Counted from the stretch's first letter, positions 1 to 8,898 are shown. The stretch: DNA of 31,802 bases from Paraktedonobacter sp035294465 (GCA_035294465.1 DATGKW010000085.1:1-31802), one strand, 5' to 3'. Numbers and translations: made by a program. Notes: generated from the sequence alone by a model not told the origin.

Positions 1-1253
1 TCCTGGCTATTCCCTCAGTTGCCTTAAACCTCCTTAGTAGTGATCGCAACATGTACCTGGGGGTGTTTCAATATAACGCGGAGATTGTTCCCATCCTGAT
101 TTTCTCAACCATTGAGGCACTTGTGTTGATTGTATGGGTGATGCAGTGGACACAAGGACGCCTGCGCGAGCGGCAGGCTCAGGTTAAGCTTGCTGGCGGT
201 TCTGGAGATATTGCTGCCTGCAAACAGAGAAATGGCAGTCTGGCCAGTTACCGACTGAGCTGGTTCCAGCCGGCAGTTTTGCTTCTACTTCTGTGTGCGC
301 TACTTTTCAGTAGTCTGCGGGTTGACCAGTCATACGGGGTTTTGCCTTATTCGCGTGGCTTTGCTGAGCCGGGTGTAACCGCTCATGATCTATTAGCTCA
401 ACGCTTTATCGACATGATTCCTGCTTCAGCCTCTGTCTCTGCTCAAGACAATCTGGTGCCGCACATTAGCAATCGCACAAATATTTATCTCTTCCCTTAT
501 GGAGTTGGTGCTGCCGATTACATTTTTCTGGATGTGACGAGCAACTCTGTTTATCCCTATGACTCCAGCCAATATGTCAGTAAAGTAAAGAGTCTCCTCT
601 TGCATAGCAATTATGGATTGATTGCCGCGCAGGATGGATATATTCTTTTGAAACGAGGTCTGGCCTCACCGGGCCTCTCTCCAATCTCACCAGTAGTTTC
701 CGGCAGTGATGCCATTCCAAAAATGCCTGCTGCCTTCTGCTCGTTTATACATGTGCCAGAACAGCAAGTAACGGCGCCAATGCGGGTAGATTTTAACTTG
801 CCCGATCAGGCCGATACAGACATTAGCCTGATTGGGTATCATGTAGCGCTGCCGGATACTTTTAGCATTATTACTCGCGAACTACAAGTGACAACATATT
901 GGCGCGTGGGTCAGACTAGGCTTCCCTGGCTGAAAATCGAGACTTCTCTGGTTGACAATAATGGGAAAGAGATGTTTGCGAGCGATGATTTTTCGGGATT
1001 GTACTGGTGCCCTACTACTACCTGGCAGCCAGGCAGCGTGATTGAAATGACGACAAGCGTGCTTTATATTGGCAATGTGCCAGATGGGCCTGCTCACGTA
1101 ACCGTTGCTCTCTTGCCCAATAATCCAGCCTCTACTACAATAAATGGCAAGAGTGAGGGATTACCATTTAAAATCGTGCAGGCCCCGAAGATGGTAAATG
1201 CTTTGCCAGGGAAGAATATTTTACAGTTGCAAACGTTTACGGTGTCCTGGTAA
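1..1253 (+). CDS. DUF2079-type integral membrane protein, 3' part
   Basis: The reading frame is open from the left edge (first full codon at base 3), so the N-terminal part lies outside the window and the ATG at 51 is internal. What remains is 416 residues. Residues about 13-31 (SSDRNMYLGVFQYNAEIVP) match the conserved 'QYNAEIVP' region that closes the membrane part of DUF2079 proteins. Two hydrophobic helices follow, at about 27-48 and 89-107, separated by a charged loop. The last 290 residues are soluble-looking, rich in beta-type sequence and probably extracytoplasmic. Family function is unknown; DUF2079 proteins resemble polytopic GT-C-like membrane proteins, but no catalytic residue can be judged from this fragment. 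The next gene starts 58 nt downstream and may be co-transcribed. Family call fairly sure, function unknown. Confidence 0.75.
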   Translation, partial: LAIPSVALNLLSSDRNMYLGVFQYNAEIVPILIFSTIEALVLIVWVMQWTQGRLRERQAQVKLAGGSGDIAACKQRNGSLASYRLSWFQPAVLLLLLCALLFSSLRVDQSYGVLPYSRGFAEPGVTAHDLLAQRFIDMIPASASVSAQDNLVPHISNRTNIYLFPYGVGAADYIFLDVTSNSVYPYDSSQYVSKVKSLLLHSNYGLIAAQDGYILLKRGLASPGLSPISPVVSGSDAIPKMPAAFCSFIHVPEQQVTAPMRVDFNLPDQADTDISLIGYHVALPDTFSIITRELQVTTYWRVGQTRLPWLKIETSLVDNNGKEMFASDDFSGLYWCPTTTWQPGSVIEMTTSVLYIGNVPDGPAHVTVALLPNNPASTTINGKSEGLPFKIVQAPKMVNALPGKNILQLQTFTVSW

Positions 1254-1311
1254 TCTGAAGCTTCTCTGAGGCCACACCAGGAGTAGGTACACACCAGAAA
1301 GGGGTGTTGGT

Positions 1312-2670
1312 ATGGGCGTATACCTGAATCAGCTACCGCCGACCGAAGTTGCGCGTCTAAAAGCCGAACTGGCCGAGACGTTGATCGCTCATTTCTGTTA
1401 TCCGCGTTTTTATGATTATCGGATAAATGAGCTACGCACGCGCCCTGTAGACCGTGCCAAACGCCAGGAGGTCTGGCAATATTTGAACGCAGTTGATTTC
1501 AACGTGTGGGGGCGTGTGGACGTCGATTCGCCCGATTTTCAGCGCCAGGTGGAGCGTTTATTTATTCATTTCGTCCAACGAAATCGCAGTTTTTTTGGCG
1601 AGCAGGGACGTAAACGTATGGCCGATGTACGCGCGCTCATTACTAGCTGCTCAATCGCGCTGGCCGATGGTCTGCGTACCCACTTGCTTGGCAAGCAGGA
1701 AAATCCGCCCTTTGGCAGTCCACGCCCCGTCTCTTCCTGGTCCGCGCCCGGCAAAAGTGGGCAGGTTGAACTGGCCTGGGAACAGATTCTTGCCAGCACC
1801 ATGCAATTGCAGCAGCAATTACTAGAAACGAGGAAAGAGGCTGCACCGGTGAGCGCTGTGCCCTCCGCTGCTACCATGCGTTCAAGCATCTCTCCTCGGC
1901 GCGCACGCCCGTCCAGGTTCACTGCGAATGATGCTACCGGGAGTGGCAACGGCCTCCATGAAGGCGAGGGAGCCTGGAGTGCTACAGAAAATAGACCAGT
2001 AAAGCCGGGTGAAGTACGCGCGTCAGGGCCTTTTTCGGCAGCTCCAAAAGAGGCTGAGCCGGCTCGTGCGAAGTTTCCGTCTTCCCCGAACTCGGCCGAT
2101 GCGTTGCCAACGATGCCTTTACCTCTGAGCAAGGCTGAGAACACGTCCGCAGGTATTTCATCAACTGCCAGACCGGAGGTATCTCCGGGTATACCAGCGC
2201 GTCAGAGACGGGGCAGGCAAGCCGATGCTGCTGCTCTAGGGTCAACTGCGTCTTCTATGGTGCTATCACATCGCTCAGCCTCTCAGCCCTTGCCCTCTCC
2301 AAATGCTGCTCCATCCGCACTTCCAATAGCTTCAGCAACGCCGGGGGCGAGCGTAAGTGTAAAACAGTCGGAGAACCCTACTGTGCTGGTCGGCGATGAA
2401 GATGTGGTTATCTTTGAACAACTGCGCTACCAACTGGTTGTCTGGTTAAAGGTTGAGGCCGTGCATTTGGGGATTGAGCAGAGTGGCCAGGGAGCCTTCC
2501 AGCTCATCGAGGCGCTTCGCCGCGAGGAAGGAGTGGATATGGCTCGTCTCCAGGTAGTCTCTACTCTGCTTAATATGTGCGATCAGATCACTACCAGTGG
2601 CCGGGCTACTCTGTTCGATTATAGACAGGCTATGATGTTCTATTTGATGCATACGCGAGGCAATCGCTGA
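1312..2670 (+). CDS. Uncharacterised 452-residue protein with Pro/Ser-rich linker
   Basis: I do not recognise this protein. The ATG at 1312 follows AAAGGGGTG at a normal distance. Three zones are visible. Residues 1-125 are a compact, mostly helical domain with many Arg, Tyr and Phe (MGVYLNQLPP, then a long amphipathic stretch around VERLFIHFVQRNRSFFGEQG). Residues about 135-365 are low-complexity Pro/Ser/Ala sequence, probably unstructured. Residues 366-452 form a second helical domain (VVIFEQLRYQLVVWL to FDYRQAMMFYLMHTRG). There is no signal peptide or membrane helix, so it is probably cytoplasmic. The domain-linker-domain layout resembles the next gene on the same strand. A terminator sits 75 nt after the stop, so this is the end of the transcript shared with the DUF2079 gene. 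Real gene very likely; role unknown. Confidence 0.8.
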   Translation: MGVYLNQLPPTEVARLKAELAETLIAHFCYPRFYDYRINELRTRPVDRAKRQEVWQYLNAVDFNVWGRVDVDSPDFQRQVERLFIHFVQRNRSFFGEQGRKRMADVRALITSCSIALADGLRTHLLGKQENPPFGSPRPVSSWSAPGKSGQVELAWEQILASTMQLQQQLLETRKEAAPVSAVPSAATMRSSISPRRARPSRFTANDATGSGNGLHEGEGAWSATENRPVKPGEVRASGPFSAAPKEAEPARAKFPSSPNSADALPTMPLPLSKAENTSAGISSTARPEVSPGIPARQRRGRQADAAALGSTASSMVLSHRSASQPLPSPNAAPSALPIASATPGASVSVKQSENPTVLVGDEDVVIFEQLRYQLVVWLKVEAVHLGIEQSGQGAFQLIEALRREEGVDMARLQVVSTLLNMCDQITTSGRATLFDYRQAMMFYLMHTRGNR

Positions 2671-2745
2671 TATGCTGCACAATATATGATGTAATTGGAA
2701 CGACACATAGGCCATCTGTCAATATTTCAAGTGGAAAAATGAAAA

Positions 2746-2776
2746 GCCGGTATCTTCTGGATATCGGCCTCTTTTT
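2746..2776 (+). terminator. Rho-independent terminator
   Basis: A 9-bp stem (GCCGGTATC / GATATCGGC, one G-T wobble) with a 5-nt loop TTCTG is followed directly by CTCTTTTT. It lies 75 nt after the stop of the 452-residue protein and should end that transcript. Confidence 0.85.
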
Positions 2777-2859
2777 GAGCGCTATATAAAAAAGTCATTA
2801 AGATTTCTGTGACAGGCTGGAAATTCCCTTGATTTCTCTTCCTTTGTCAGCTTAATTCA

Positions 2860-2868
2860 TGCTATAAA
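2860..2868 (+). promoter_or_regulatory. Extended -10 promoter of the DUF4388-like gene
   Basis: TG-C-TATAAA is a good extended -10 element; no convincing -35 lies 16-18 nt upstream. The start of transcription would fall near 2875, after the ATG at 2870, which favours the ATG at 2999 as the start of the gene and leaves a leader of about 125 nt. Confidence 0.45.
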
Positions 2869-2886
2869 TATGTATGCATATATCTG

Positions 2887-2914
2887 TGTATGGATAGGTG
2901 GGATAATCCATACA
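2887..2914 (+). repeat. 9-bp perfect inverted repeat in the leader
   Basis: TGTATGGAT (2887-2895) and ATCCATACA (2906-2914) are exact reverse complements around a 10-nt spacer. A second, mutually exclusive hairpin uses the right arm: CATAC (2909-2913), AAC, GTATG (2917-2921). A further GTATG occurs near 2869. This may be a multi-half-site operator or an RNA element with two alternative folds. Confidence 0.6.
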
Positions 2915-2998
2915 ACGTATGTAGAGCATGACTTATCAGAAATATATGGGAGAAACAAGCTCTACGGCCTTGACTGTGAAAGGGGGTATGAACAGGCG

Positions 2999-3670
2999 AT
3001 GGCGCGAAGCGGAGATATGACCGCCGAGGATATTGGTAGTATATTAGAAGCTGCGCATACGTACCAACGAAGTGGCATGTTGAGAGCAGAATGTTCTGAG
3101 GGGAAGGTCCGGGAAGAGGGAGAGCTTTACCTGCTTGCCGGGAGGCCAATTTATGCTCGTATAGGAACGCTAGTTGGACCTGAGGCCCTGAATCGCTTGT
3201 TGAGCTGGCGAAATGTTTCTTATTCCTTTACCTCTGATGAACCTCGGCCAATGGCTAATCTCGCTCCTACCGCTAGGTGGAGCGCTGATGCTATTCCTTC
3301 TCCTTATGCCCTTTCCTCATTCCGCCCGACAACCAGTCCTCTTCCAAGACCCACCACAGAGAGAGTGACTACCCCACCGCCGTTCCCCGCGTTGACGCCG
3401 CCAGCGGGAAATCCTGCCACCGGTCCTGACCCACTCCCCACACAGAGAGATGTGCCCGGAATGGAACGACTGGTACCCAGAAAAATCGGACCGGAGCAAA
3501 ATCCTCTCTCCTTACCCCTGACGCGTCGGCAACGTGTGATCTATCTCCTGGTCGATGGACAACGCACAGTGGCCGATATCGCGCGTACTACCAGTAAGAG
3601 CATGTCGGATGTCAGGTTGATTCTCGGCGAATTGCAAGAGCAAGGTTTTATTGCTTTTGGCAACCAGTAG
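2999..3670 (+). CDS. DUF4388-like N-domain plus C-terminal winged helix protein
   Basis: 223 residues from the ATG at 2999, which follows AAAGGGGG at 12 nt; the frame stays open upstream to 2870 but that part looks like leader. Residues 7-75 resemble DUF4388: a short helical start (DIGSILEAAHTYQRSGMLRA), then an E-G-E-L-Y-L-L-A-G-R-P-I-Y-A core and a helix ending in LLSWRNVSYSFT. This fold is found in PatA-like and gliding or type IV pilus regulators of many phyla. Residues about 85-165 are a Pro/Thr/Ser-rich linker. Residues 170-223 look like a winged helix (TRRQRVIYLLVDGQRTVADI, then a recognition-helix-like SKSMSDVRLILGELQEQGFI). It is probably a cytoplasmic regulatory or adaptor protein. 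It converges with mfd, 78 bp away. Domain calls come from pattern memory, not a search. Confidence 0.7.
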   Translation: MARSGDMTAEDIGSILEAAHTYQRSGMLRAECSEGKVREEGELYLLAGRPIYARIGTLVGPEALNRLLSWRNVSYSFTSDEPRPMANLAPTARWSADAIPSPYALSSFRPTTSPLPRPTTERVTTPPPFPALTPPAGNPATGPDPLPTQRDVPGMERLVPRKIGPEQNPLSLPLTRRQRVIYLLVDGQRTVADIARTTSKSMSDVRLILGELQEQGFIAFGNQ

Positions 3671-3748
3671 CAGGTGCTTTTTCTCGTTCCCAATCCTCTT
3701 TAATTTTAAGAGCGAACAGCGATTACGACGCTTGCTTTGTCTCTTATC

Positions 3749-6700
3749 TCAGGCGGCGGCGGTAATCGATGGAAGCAATTCGCGTAACTGTTCCATCCAA
3801 TTACTGCCCAGGAGACGGCGAGGAATACGAATAACACCCTGTTGGACGCGCGCCTCGTTGCGAAACCGACGGTAAAGCACAATGCGATTGGGAACAACGC
3901 TCCGTTTGACTGTCAGAACGAAGTCATTATCCCTGGCTGCGATAGCTTCAAAGCCCAGCTGGCCGGCTTCGACTTTCAGGCGCACCATAGAGAGCAGATT
4001 TTGCACAGGGCGTGGTAGCGGCCCAAAACGATCGGTGAGTTCAGCCTCCATGGCTTCAACCTGCTCAGGTGTGCTTAAATTGGCCAGGCGCTGGTAGAAT
4101 CTGACTTTCAAGGTGCGGTCGCCAATATACTCATCGGGGAGATACGAGTCAAGTGGGAGATCGACCTGGACGCTCGGAGCGGTGGCCGTCTCAACCCGCT
4201 TGCCTTGCAGCTCTTCCACAGCCTCGGCCAGGAGCTTGCAATACAGATCGAAGCCCACCGAGTTCATAAAACCAGATTGCTCGGCACCGAGCAGATTGCC
4301 GGCCCCGCGAATCTCCAGATCTTTCATGGCAATGCGAAAACCCGCGCCCAGTTCTGTCGCTTCAAAGATTGCGCGCAGGCGTTTTTCCTGCAATGGTGTA
4401 AGCCGGGCGTCCTTGTTATAGAGGAAGTAGGCGTAAGCCTGGTGGGTGCCACGACCAACGCGTCCGCGCAGTTGATAGAGCTGGGAGAGGCCGAACATCG
4501 AGGCATTGTTGACAATGATGGTGTTAGCGTTCGGGATATCCAGGCCATTCTCGATAATGGTTGTCGAAACCAGTACATCGTACTCTCCGGCTGAGAAATC
4601 CATCATGACGCGCTCCAGCTGGTCTTCGGGCATCTGTCCATGCCCAACGACAATCCGCGCCTCCGGAATGAGCTTCTGCAATTTCTGAGCGATTATCTGA
4701 ATGCCCTGGATGCGGTTGTGAACAAAGAAGATCTGGCCGCCGCGATCTATTTCACGCAGAATCGCCTCGCGGATCAAACTTTCGTCATACTCGCGAATTG
4801 CTGTGCGGATAGGCAGGCGCTCTTGAGGAGGCGTTTCAATCACGCTCATATCGCGCACATTGACCAGTGACATGTGCAGCGTGCGCGGAATGGGCGTAGC
4901 CGTCATGGTCAGCACATCGACCTCATGGCGTAGTTGTTTCAACCGCTCTTTGTGAGCGACGCCGAAGCGCTGTTCCTCGTCGATCACCAGCAGACCGAGA
5001 TTCAGGAACACAACATCTTTTTGCAGCAGGCGGTGCGTGCCAATGATGATATCAACGCGCCCCAGAGCCAGATCTTCCAGCACCTGCTTCTGTTCTTTTT
5101 CTGAGCGAAAGCGGCTGAGCAGTTCGACGCGCACGGGATAGGCTTTCAGCCGCTCTTTAAACGTATTAAAGTGCTGAAGAGCCAGGACGGTTGTCGGCAC
5201 GAGGATAGCGACCTGGCGCTGATCAAGCACAGCCTTGAAGGCGGCGCGCAAGGCCACTTCTGTTTTGCCATAGCCAACGTCGCCACAGACGAGCCGGTCC
5301 ATAGGGCGTGGGCGCTCCATGTCGGCCTTTACTTCCTCAATAGCGCGCGCCTGGTCGGGCGTCTCTTCATAAGGAAAGGCATCCTCCAGTTCTTGGAGCC
5401 AGGGTTGCTCGGAATCAGGCGGGTAGGCGTGTCCCTGGATCGCCTCTCTGGCACTGTAGAGGTTGAGCAAATCGCGCGCGATCTCCTGAACGCTCTCTTT
5501 CGTACGCGATTTTGCCCGCGTCCATTCGGAGGTACCCAGTTTGCTCAGAGCCGGAACCGCTTCGCCCATGCCAATGTAGCGTGTCACGCGGTCGAGTTGA
5601 TCGGTTGGGATATAGAGTTTGTCGGTGCCGGCATAGCGAATCAGCAGGTATTCACGTTCCACGCCGGTTGAGTCGAGCTTGACCAGGCCCTCGAAACGCC
5701 CAATGCCATATTCCTGGTGAACAACATAATCACCGGGATTGACCTCTGCCAGGAAGTTGGCAGGGGTAATGATCTTGCGTCGCGGGGTTTTCTGGTGGCG
5801 CGACCAGCCGAAAATCTCCGTATCGGTGAAAATCTGCAGAGCCAGCGCGTGGGACTGCCAGCCCTCGCTGAGCTGCCCCTGGATTAGTATCAGGCTGCCG
5901 CTTTCGGGTAGCTCGTTGATATTACTGCCGGGACTCACATGCATAGCCGACTCGCCCAGGGTTGCCTCATCTCCCAGGACTTCAGAAAGGCGGCGGGCCT
6001 GAGCCGTTACGATGACCACGCGTTCGCGGTTATCCAGCGCTTTGCGGCAATCCTGAACAAAAGTGCGCAGGCGTCCGCCATAGGAATTGGGTGTCGTAAA
6101 TTGCGGAACCAGGTATTCACTTCCATCTGGCCCGGCCAGAGCGAAATCATCTCCGCCTGCCAGGATACCAGCAAAGCGCAGCTGGCGATGCTGGTGCAGG
6201 CGTGGCTCCAGCTTTTCCCATGAAAGGTGGGCGTCGCGCAGGTGGGTTGGATTCTCGCGCTCCTGTTCGAGGCGAACTTTTACCTCCTGGGCCTGGCTGT
6301 CCAGGTCGAGAATATGGTTATGCAGGCTTTCGGGGTTATCCAGGATTAACAGGCCGCGCCTGGGCAGATAATCCAGGACGCTGGCCTCAGCATGCAGATA
6401 GGGCAGGTAGAAAGCAATATCGTCAAACGAACGGCGCTGGCGCAGCTCCTCCAAGTCGCGTTTCCAGCGCTCCTCTGCGTCGTGGTGCAGCATCGTGATA
6501 TGAAGCTGTTCTAATTCTTTAGCTGCTTCGGGACCGCGTCCGGGCAGCGCCTCGCGTGCAGGCCCGATCAAGCAATCTGGCTGTGGATTGAGTGAGCGTT
6601 GCGTGGCGGGATCAAAGCTGCGCAGAGACTCCACCTCGTCGCCAAAGAACTCAACGCGCACAGGCCGAATCAGCGTTGGCGGAAACAGATCGACGATGCC

Positions 6701-7246
6701 TCCGCGATGGCTGAACTGTCCCGGCTCCTCCACCTCAGTTACCGGCTCGTATCCCAGGTTGTAGAGATGCTCTAGCAAAAGCGGTAGGTCAATCTCCTCA
6801 CCCGGCTTTAAATCATAGAGCGCTGAAGACAGTTCCTGTGGAGGAATGACTGGCTGGGTGAGTGCGCGGGCCGAGCAAACAACAATTGCGTTGCGTTCGC
6901 GCTCCGTCAGGCTAATCAAAGCGTTCATGCGTTGCTGAGTTGTCAGAGCATCGCTGATCAATCGCTCATAGGGCAGAGCATCGCGATCGGGAAGAAAAAA
7001 GACATCCTCTGGTTGTTCGGTCAGGACCTTTAGCGTATCTGTCAACTGATTGGCTTCTGCTTCTGTAGCAGCAACGATCAGCAGTGGTTGGTGAAGCATT
7101 TTCGCCAGCGCAGCGATAACATAGGGGCGTGCTGCCTCCGTGATCCCGGTCAGAGCCGGAACTGTTGTGTTTTCCTGAAGATGTTTGACCAGGCGGCGAA
7201 ACTCTGGCCGTTGTGCTAAAAGTGCAAGTAATCCCTTGAGTGTCAC
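3749..7246 (-). CDS. mfd: Transcription-repair coupling factor Mfd
   Basis: 1165 residues, the usual length. Mfd binds RNA polymerase stalled at DNA damage, pushes it off with its DNA translocase and recruits UvrA. The N-terminal UvrB-like module covers about 1-350 with a degenerate P-loop. The CarD-like RNA polymerase interaction domain begins near 503 (NPGDYVVHQEYGIGRFEGL). The translocase has Walker A GDVGYGKTE (655-663), the DEEQ box (756-759), TATPIPRT (782-789) and the late helicase motif QLRGRVGRG (925-933); the C-terminal TRCF domain follows from about 1030. The start is GTG at 7244-7246, seven bases after GGGAGG, which decides it. The last codons read TAAA-type residues ITAAA. It appears monocistronic, read from a promoter at 7389-7417. 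No pth gene is adjacent, unlike in many Firmicutes. Confidence 0.98.
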   Translation of the reverse strand: MTLKGLLALLAQRPEFRRLVKHLQENTTVPALTGITEAARPYVIAALAKMLHQPLLIVAATEAEANQLTDTLKVLTEQPEDVFFLPDRDALPYERLISDALTTQQRMNALISLTERERNAIVVCSARALTQPVIPPQELSSALYDLKPGEEIDLPLLLEHLYNLGYEPVTEVEEPGQFSHRGGIVDLFPPTLIRPVRVEFFGDEVESLRSFDPATQRSLNPQPDCLIGPAREALPGRGPEAAKELEQLHITMLHHDAEERWKRDLEELRQRRSFDDIAFYLPYLHAEASVLDYLPRRGLLILDNPESLHNHILDLDSQAQEVKVRLEQERENPTHLRDAHLSWEKLEPRLHQHRQLRFAGILAGGDDFALAGPDGSEYLVPQFTTPNSYGGRLRTFVQDCRKALDNRERVVIVTAQARRLSEVLGDEATLGESAMHVSPGSNINELPESGSLILIQGQLSEGWQSHALALQIFTDTEIFGWSRHQKTPRRKIITPANFLAEVNPGDYVVHQEYGIGRFEGLVKLDSTGVEREYLLIRYAGTDKLYIPTDQLDRVTRYIGMGEAVPALSKLGTSEWTRAKSRTKESVQEIARDLLNLYSAREAIQGHAYPPDSEQPWLQELEDAFPYEETPDQARAIEEVKADMERPRPMDRLVCGDVGYGKTEVALRAAFKAVLDQRQVAILVPTTVLALQHFNTFKERLKAYPVRVELLSRFRSEKEQKQVLEDLALGRVDIIIGTHRLLQKDVVFLNLGLLVIDEEQRFGVAHKERLKQLRHEVDVLTMTATPIPRTLHMSLVNVRDMSVIETPPQERLPIRTAIREYDESLIREAILREIDRGGQIFFVHNRIQGIQIIAQKLQKLIPEARIVVGHGQMPEDQLERVMMDFSAGEYDVLVSTTIIENGLDIPNANTIIVNNASMFGLSQLYQLRGRVGRGTHQAYAYFLYNKDARLTPLQEKRLRAIFEATELGAGFRIAMKDLEIRGAGNLLGAEQSGFMNSVGFDLYCKLLAEAVEELQGKRVETATAPSVQVDLPLDSYLPDEYIGDRTLKVRFYQRLANLSTPEQVEAMEAELTDRFGPLPRPVQNLLSMVRLKVEAGQLGFEAIAARDNDFVLTVKRSVVPNRIVLYRRFRNEARVQQGVIRIPRRLLGSNWMEQLRELLPSITAAA

Positions 7247-7635
7247 GTAATCCTCCCAATGAACACGACAAAAACCTGCTCTTCACAGGGTATGTTCACC
7301 CCGGCGAGCAGTTTTCTGCGTGTCCAGGCCCTCTTTGCTGGTTTCAGAGAGCTTCTACAGGCTCTCTTCCGGCCTTTCCACGGCTCCTATCATACATCAA
7401 TGAAGGGCAAGCTGCAATATCCTGTCCTCCCTTACACAAAGACCGTGCTCAGCCTATCGAGAGCAGGATAATTGCTACAATGCCGAGAATCAGGCCGATC
7501 AAACCTTCTCATGAGAAACAGGCAGTCCGGTTAGAACGGTGTCCACGTCTGAGAGTGCTGAGAAGATGATGGATGCTCAGCAGTTGGCCGACATCAAATA
7601 AATCGATGAGGAGGTCATGACGGTACCTATCTTTC
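7247..7635. other. Intergenic region upstream of mfd
   Basis: This gap of about 390 bases holds the mfd promoter (7389-7417, minus) and, in the mfd leader, a hairpin with 7-bp arms AGAGAGC / GCTCTCT (7346-7352 and 7361-7367). On the minus strand, 7449-7502 encodes a 17-residue hydrophobic run (IGLILGIVAIILLSIG) with no proper start or ribosome site, possibly the remnant of a small membrane-protein gene. On the plus strand, ATGAGGAGGTCATG around 7607-7620 mimics a ribosome site but opens only 15 codons. Longer open frames across the region have no family-like sequence and I treat them as noise. Confidence 0.5.
7389..7417 (-). promoter_or_regulatory. Sigma-70-type promoter of mfd
   Basis: On the minus strand TTGCAG (7412-7417), a 17-nt spacer and TATGAT (7389-7394) fit a housekeeping promoter. 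Transcription would start near 7382 and give a leader of about 135 nt. Confidence 0.6.
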
Positions 7636-8685
7636 CTAAAGCAACCAGAGCTTCAGATTGTTGAAGGCAACGTCCGTGGGTTGCTGATAATCGTCAGCTA
7701 TCAGACCTATCAGGCCAGTTTTAAACGTTCCATCGGCTGTGCTATCAAAGAATTGCTGATCAAGGTAGAGATAGAAAGTGTTACCCTCGGCTATCAGCGT
7801 GAGTTGATTTGCTTGACCTGGCTGGTAAAGACCTGTGGAACCGGATAAAAGTGTTTGAGATTGAGAAGCATTGGGACCAGTGTAAATGTAAAGACTGTAG
7901 CTACCAGATTCATTAATCTCAAACATGTAGAGCGCTCCGCTGTCAATATCAGCGCGGAAAACAATCCCGCCGTAATCGCCCTGGAGAATGTTTATATCAA
8001 CTTGCAAGGCGAAATTGTTAAAAGACAGGTTTTCCGCTGTGCAATAGTAGAAGAAATTCGTTTGAGATGAAGATACGTTATAGCTCCCGTTCTTGAAACT
8101 ACAGTTCGGGCCTTCGTCCCATCCACTACTGCTCTGGTGATCTAAAGACTCGTTCAGATACGGATTGCCGGAGGTAGCCTGCTGATAGATATCTTGATAA
8201 ACCTGGGCTGTAGCCTGTTCCCGCGCGGTGTCGGTTGCGTCAAAATTTGCCGTCTGGGTTTGTACTGAACTCACGGTATCGGTTGCCTGAGCATTGGCTG
8301 TGGCTGTTGCGCTTAGAAGTGCCTGGCTGGGTTGATAGTAGGTCAGATCATAGATCAATTCGCTTGCCCCAAAAAGCAAGAGTACAAGGGCGATGCAGAG
8401 CGCACCAATAGCCATGCGATCTAGGCGCTTATTTCGTGCTTGTTGGGCAGGAGGGGTAAGCGGTGTAATCAAGACCTGTTGTGGTATATTTGGGCCTGGC
8501 ATATCTCCGGGAGGGACGGATTGCCTTACGCTGATTTGCTGGTCAGGCTGCTGTATCGGATCGAGAGGAACATCTGTGTCACCGGTTGTGCCTACTGGCG
8601 GCTGTCCTGTCTGATTGGCATCCTCTTGAGAAGCAGAATGAACTGCTGGGAGTAAGCCTTCAGGCTGTGTGTCTTGCGATGTCAT
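7636..8685 (-). CDS. Single-pass membrane protein with jelly-roll-like ectodomain
   Basis: 349 residues; ATG at 8683-8685 follows GGTGAG at six bases. Residues 1-88 are Gln/Pro/Thr-rich and probably cytoplasmic and disordered. Residues 91-112 form one strong membrane helix (MAIGALCIALVLLLFGASEL). Residues 120-170 are Ala/Thr/Gln-rich and may form a stalk. Residues 174-349 look like a concanavalin-A/DUF1080-like beta sandwich: F-A-L-Q-V-D-I-N then GGIVFRAD, Y-M-F-E-I, F-Y-L-Y-L-D-Q and GLIGLIADD are typical strands of that fold. Similar ectodomains sit behind Ser/Thr kinases in Ktedonobacteria, but there is no kinase domain here. It probably binds a carbohydrate or protein at the cell surface; the ligand is unknown. 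Two Cys (about 195 and 216) could pair. No clear operon partner. Confidence 0.75.
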   Translation of the reverse strand: MTSQDTQPEGLLPAVHSASQEDANQTGQPPVGTTGDTDVPLDPIQQPDQQISVRQSVPPGDMPGPNIPQQVLITPLTPPAQQARNKRLDRMAIGALCIALVLLLFGASELIYDLTYYQPSQALLSATATANAQATDTVSSVQTQTANFDATDTAREQATAQVYQDIYQQATSGNPYLNESLDHQSSSGWDEGPNCSFKNGSYNVSSSQTNFFYYCTAENLSFNNFALQVDINILQGDYGGIVFRADIDSGALYMFEINESGSYSLYIYTGPNASQSQTLLSGSTGLYQPGQANQLTLIAEGNTFYLYLDQQFFDSTADGTFKTGLIGLIADDYQQPTDVAFNNLKLWLL

Positions 8686-8898
8686 TTTTTCTCACCTATG
8701 TTTTGTGTGTTTGTAGGACGTGGTTCCTAAAGAACAGATATAGCTGAGCATATCTAATATAATACAACGTATTGCTGGAGGAAAGATAAAAAACGAATAA
8801 TTCAGCATATGTCGCGGATATTGTAGTCAGTCAGTGCCTTTTAAAGATACGAGTAATTGGCGATTCAGAAAAGACCATGTATAGTAATAAAAAGATTT

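Larger units (their letters stand above)
2671..2998 (+). other. Intergenic region with terminator, promoter and inverted repeats
   Basis: This gap of about 330 bases has no supported gene. It is clearly AT-richer than its neighbours. It carries the terminator of the upstream gene (2746-2776), an extended -10 element (2860-2868), and a cluster of GTATG inverted repeats (2887-2921). An open frame extends upstream from 2999 to 2870, but its composition and the promoter position argue that it is leader, not coding. Confidence 0.6.

Noticed and set aside
2870..2998. N-terminal extension of the DUF4388-like protein from ATG 2870
   Set aside because: No ribosome site, AT-rich leader-like composition, inverted repeats within it, and the promoter candidate places the transcript start after this ATG.
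7240..7569. 109-codon plus-strand frame upstream of mfd
   Set aside because: Crosses the mfd promoter and leader, has no ribosome site and no protein-like pattern.
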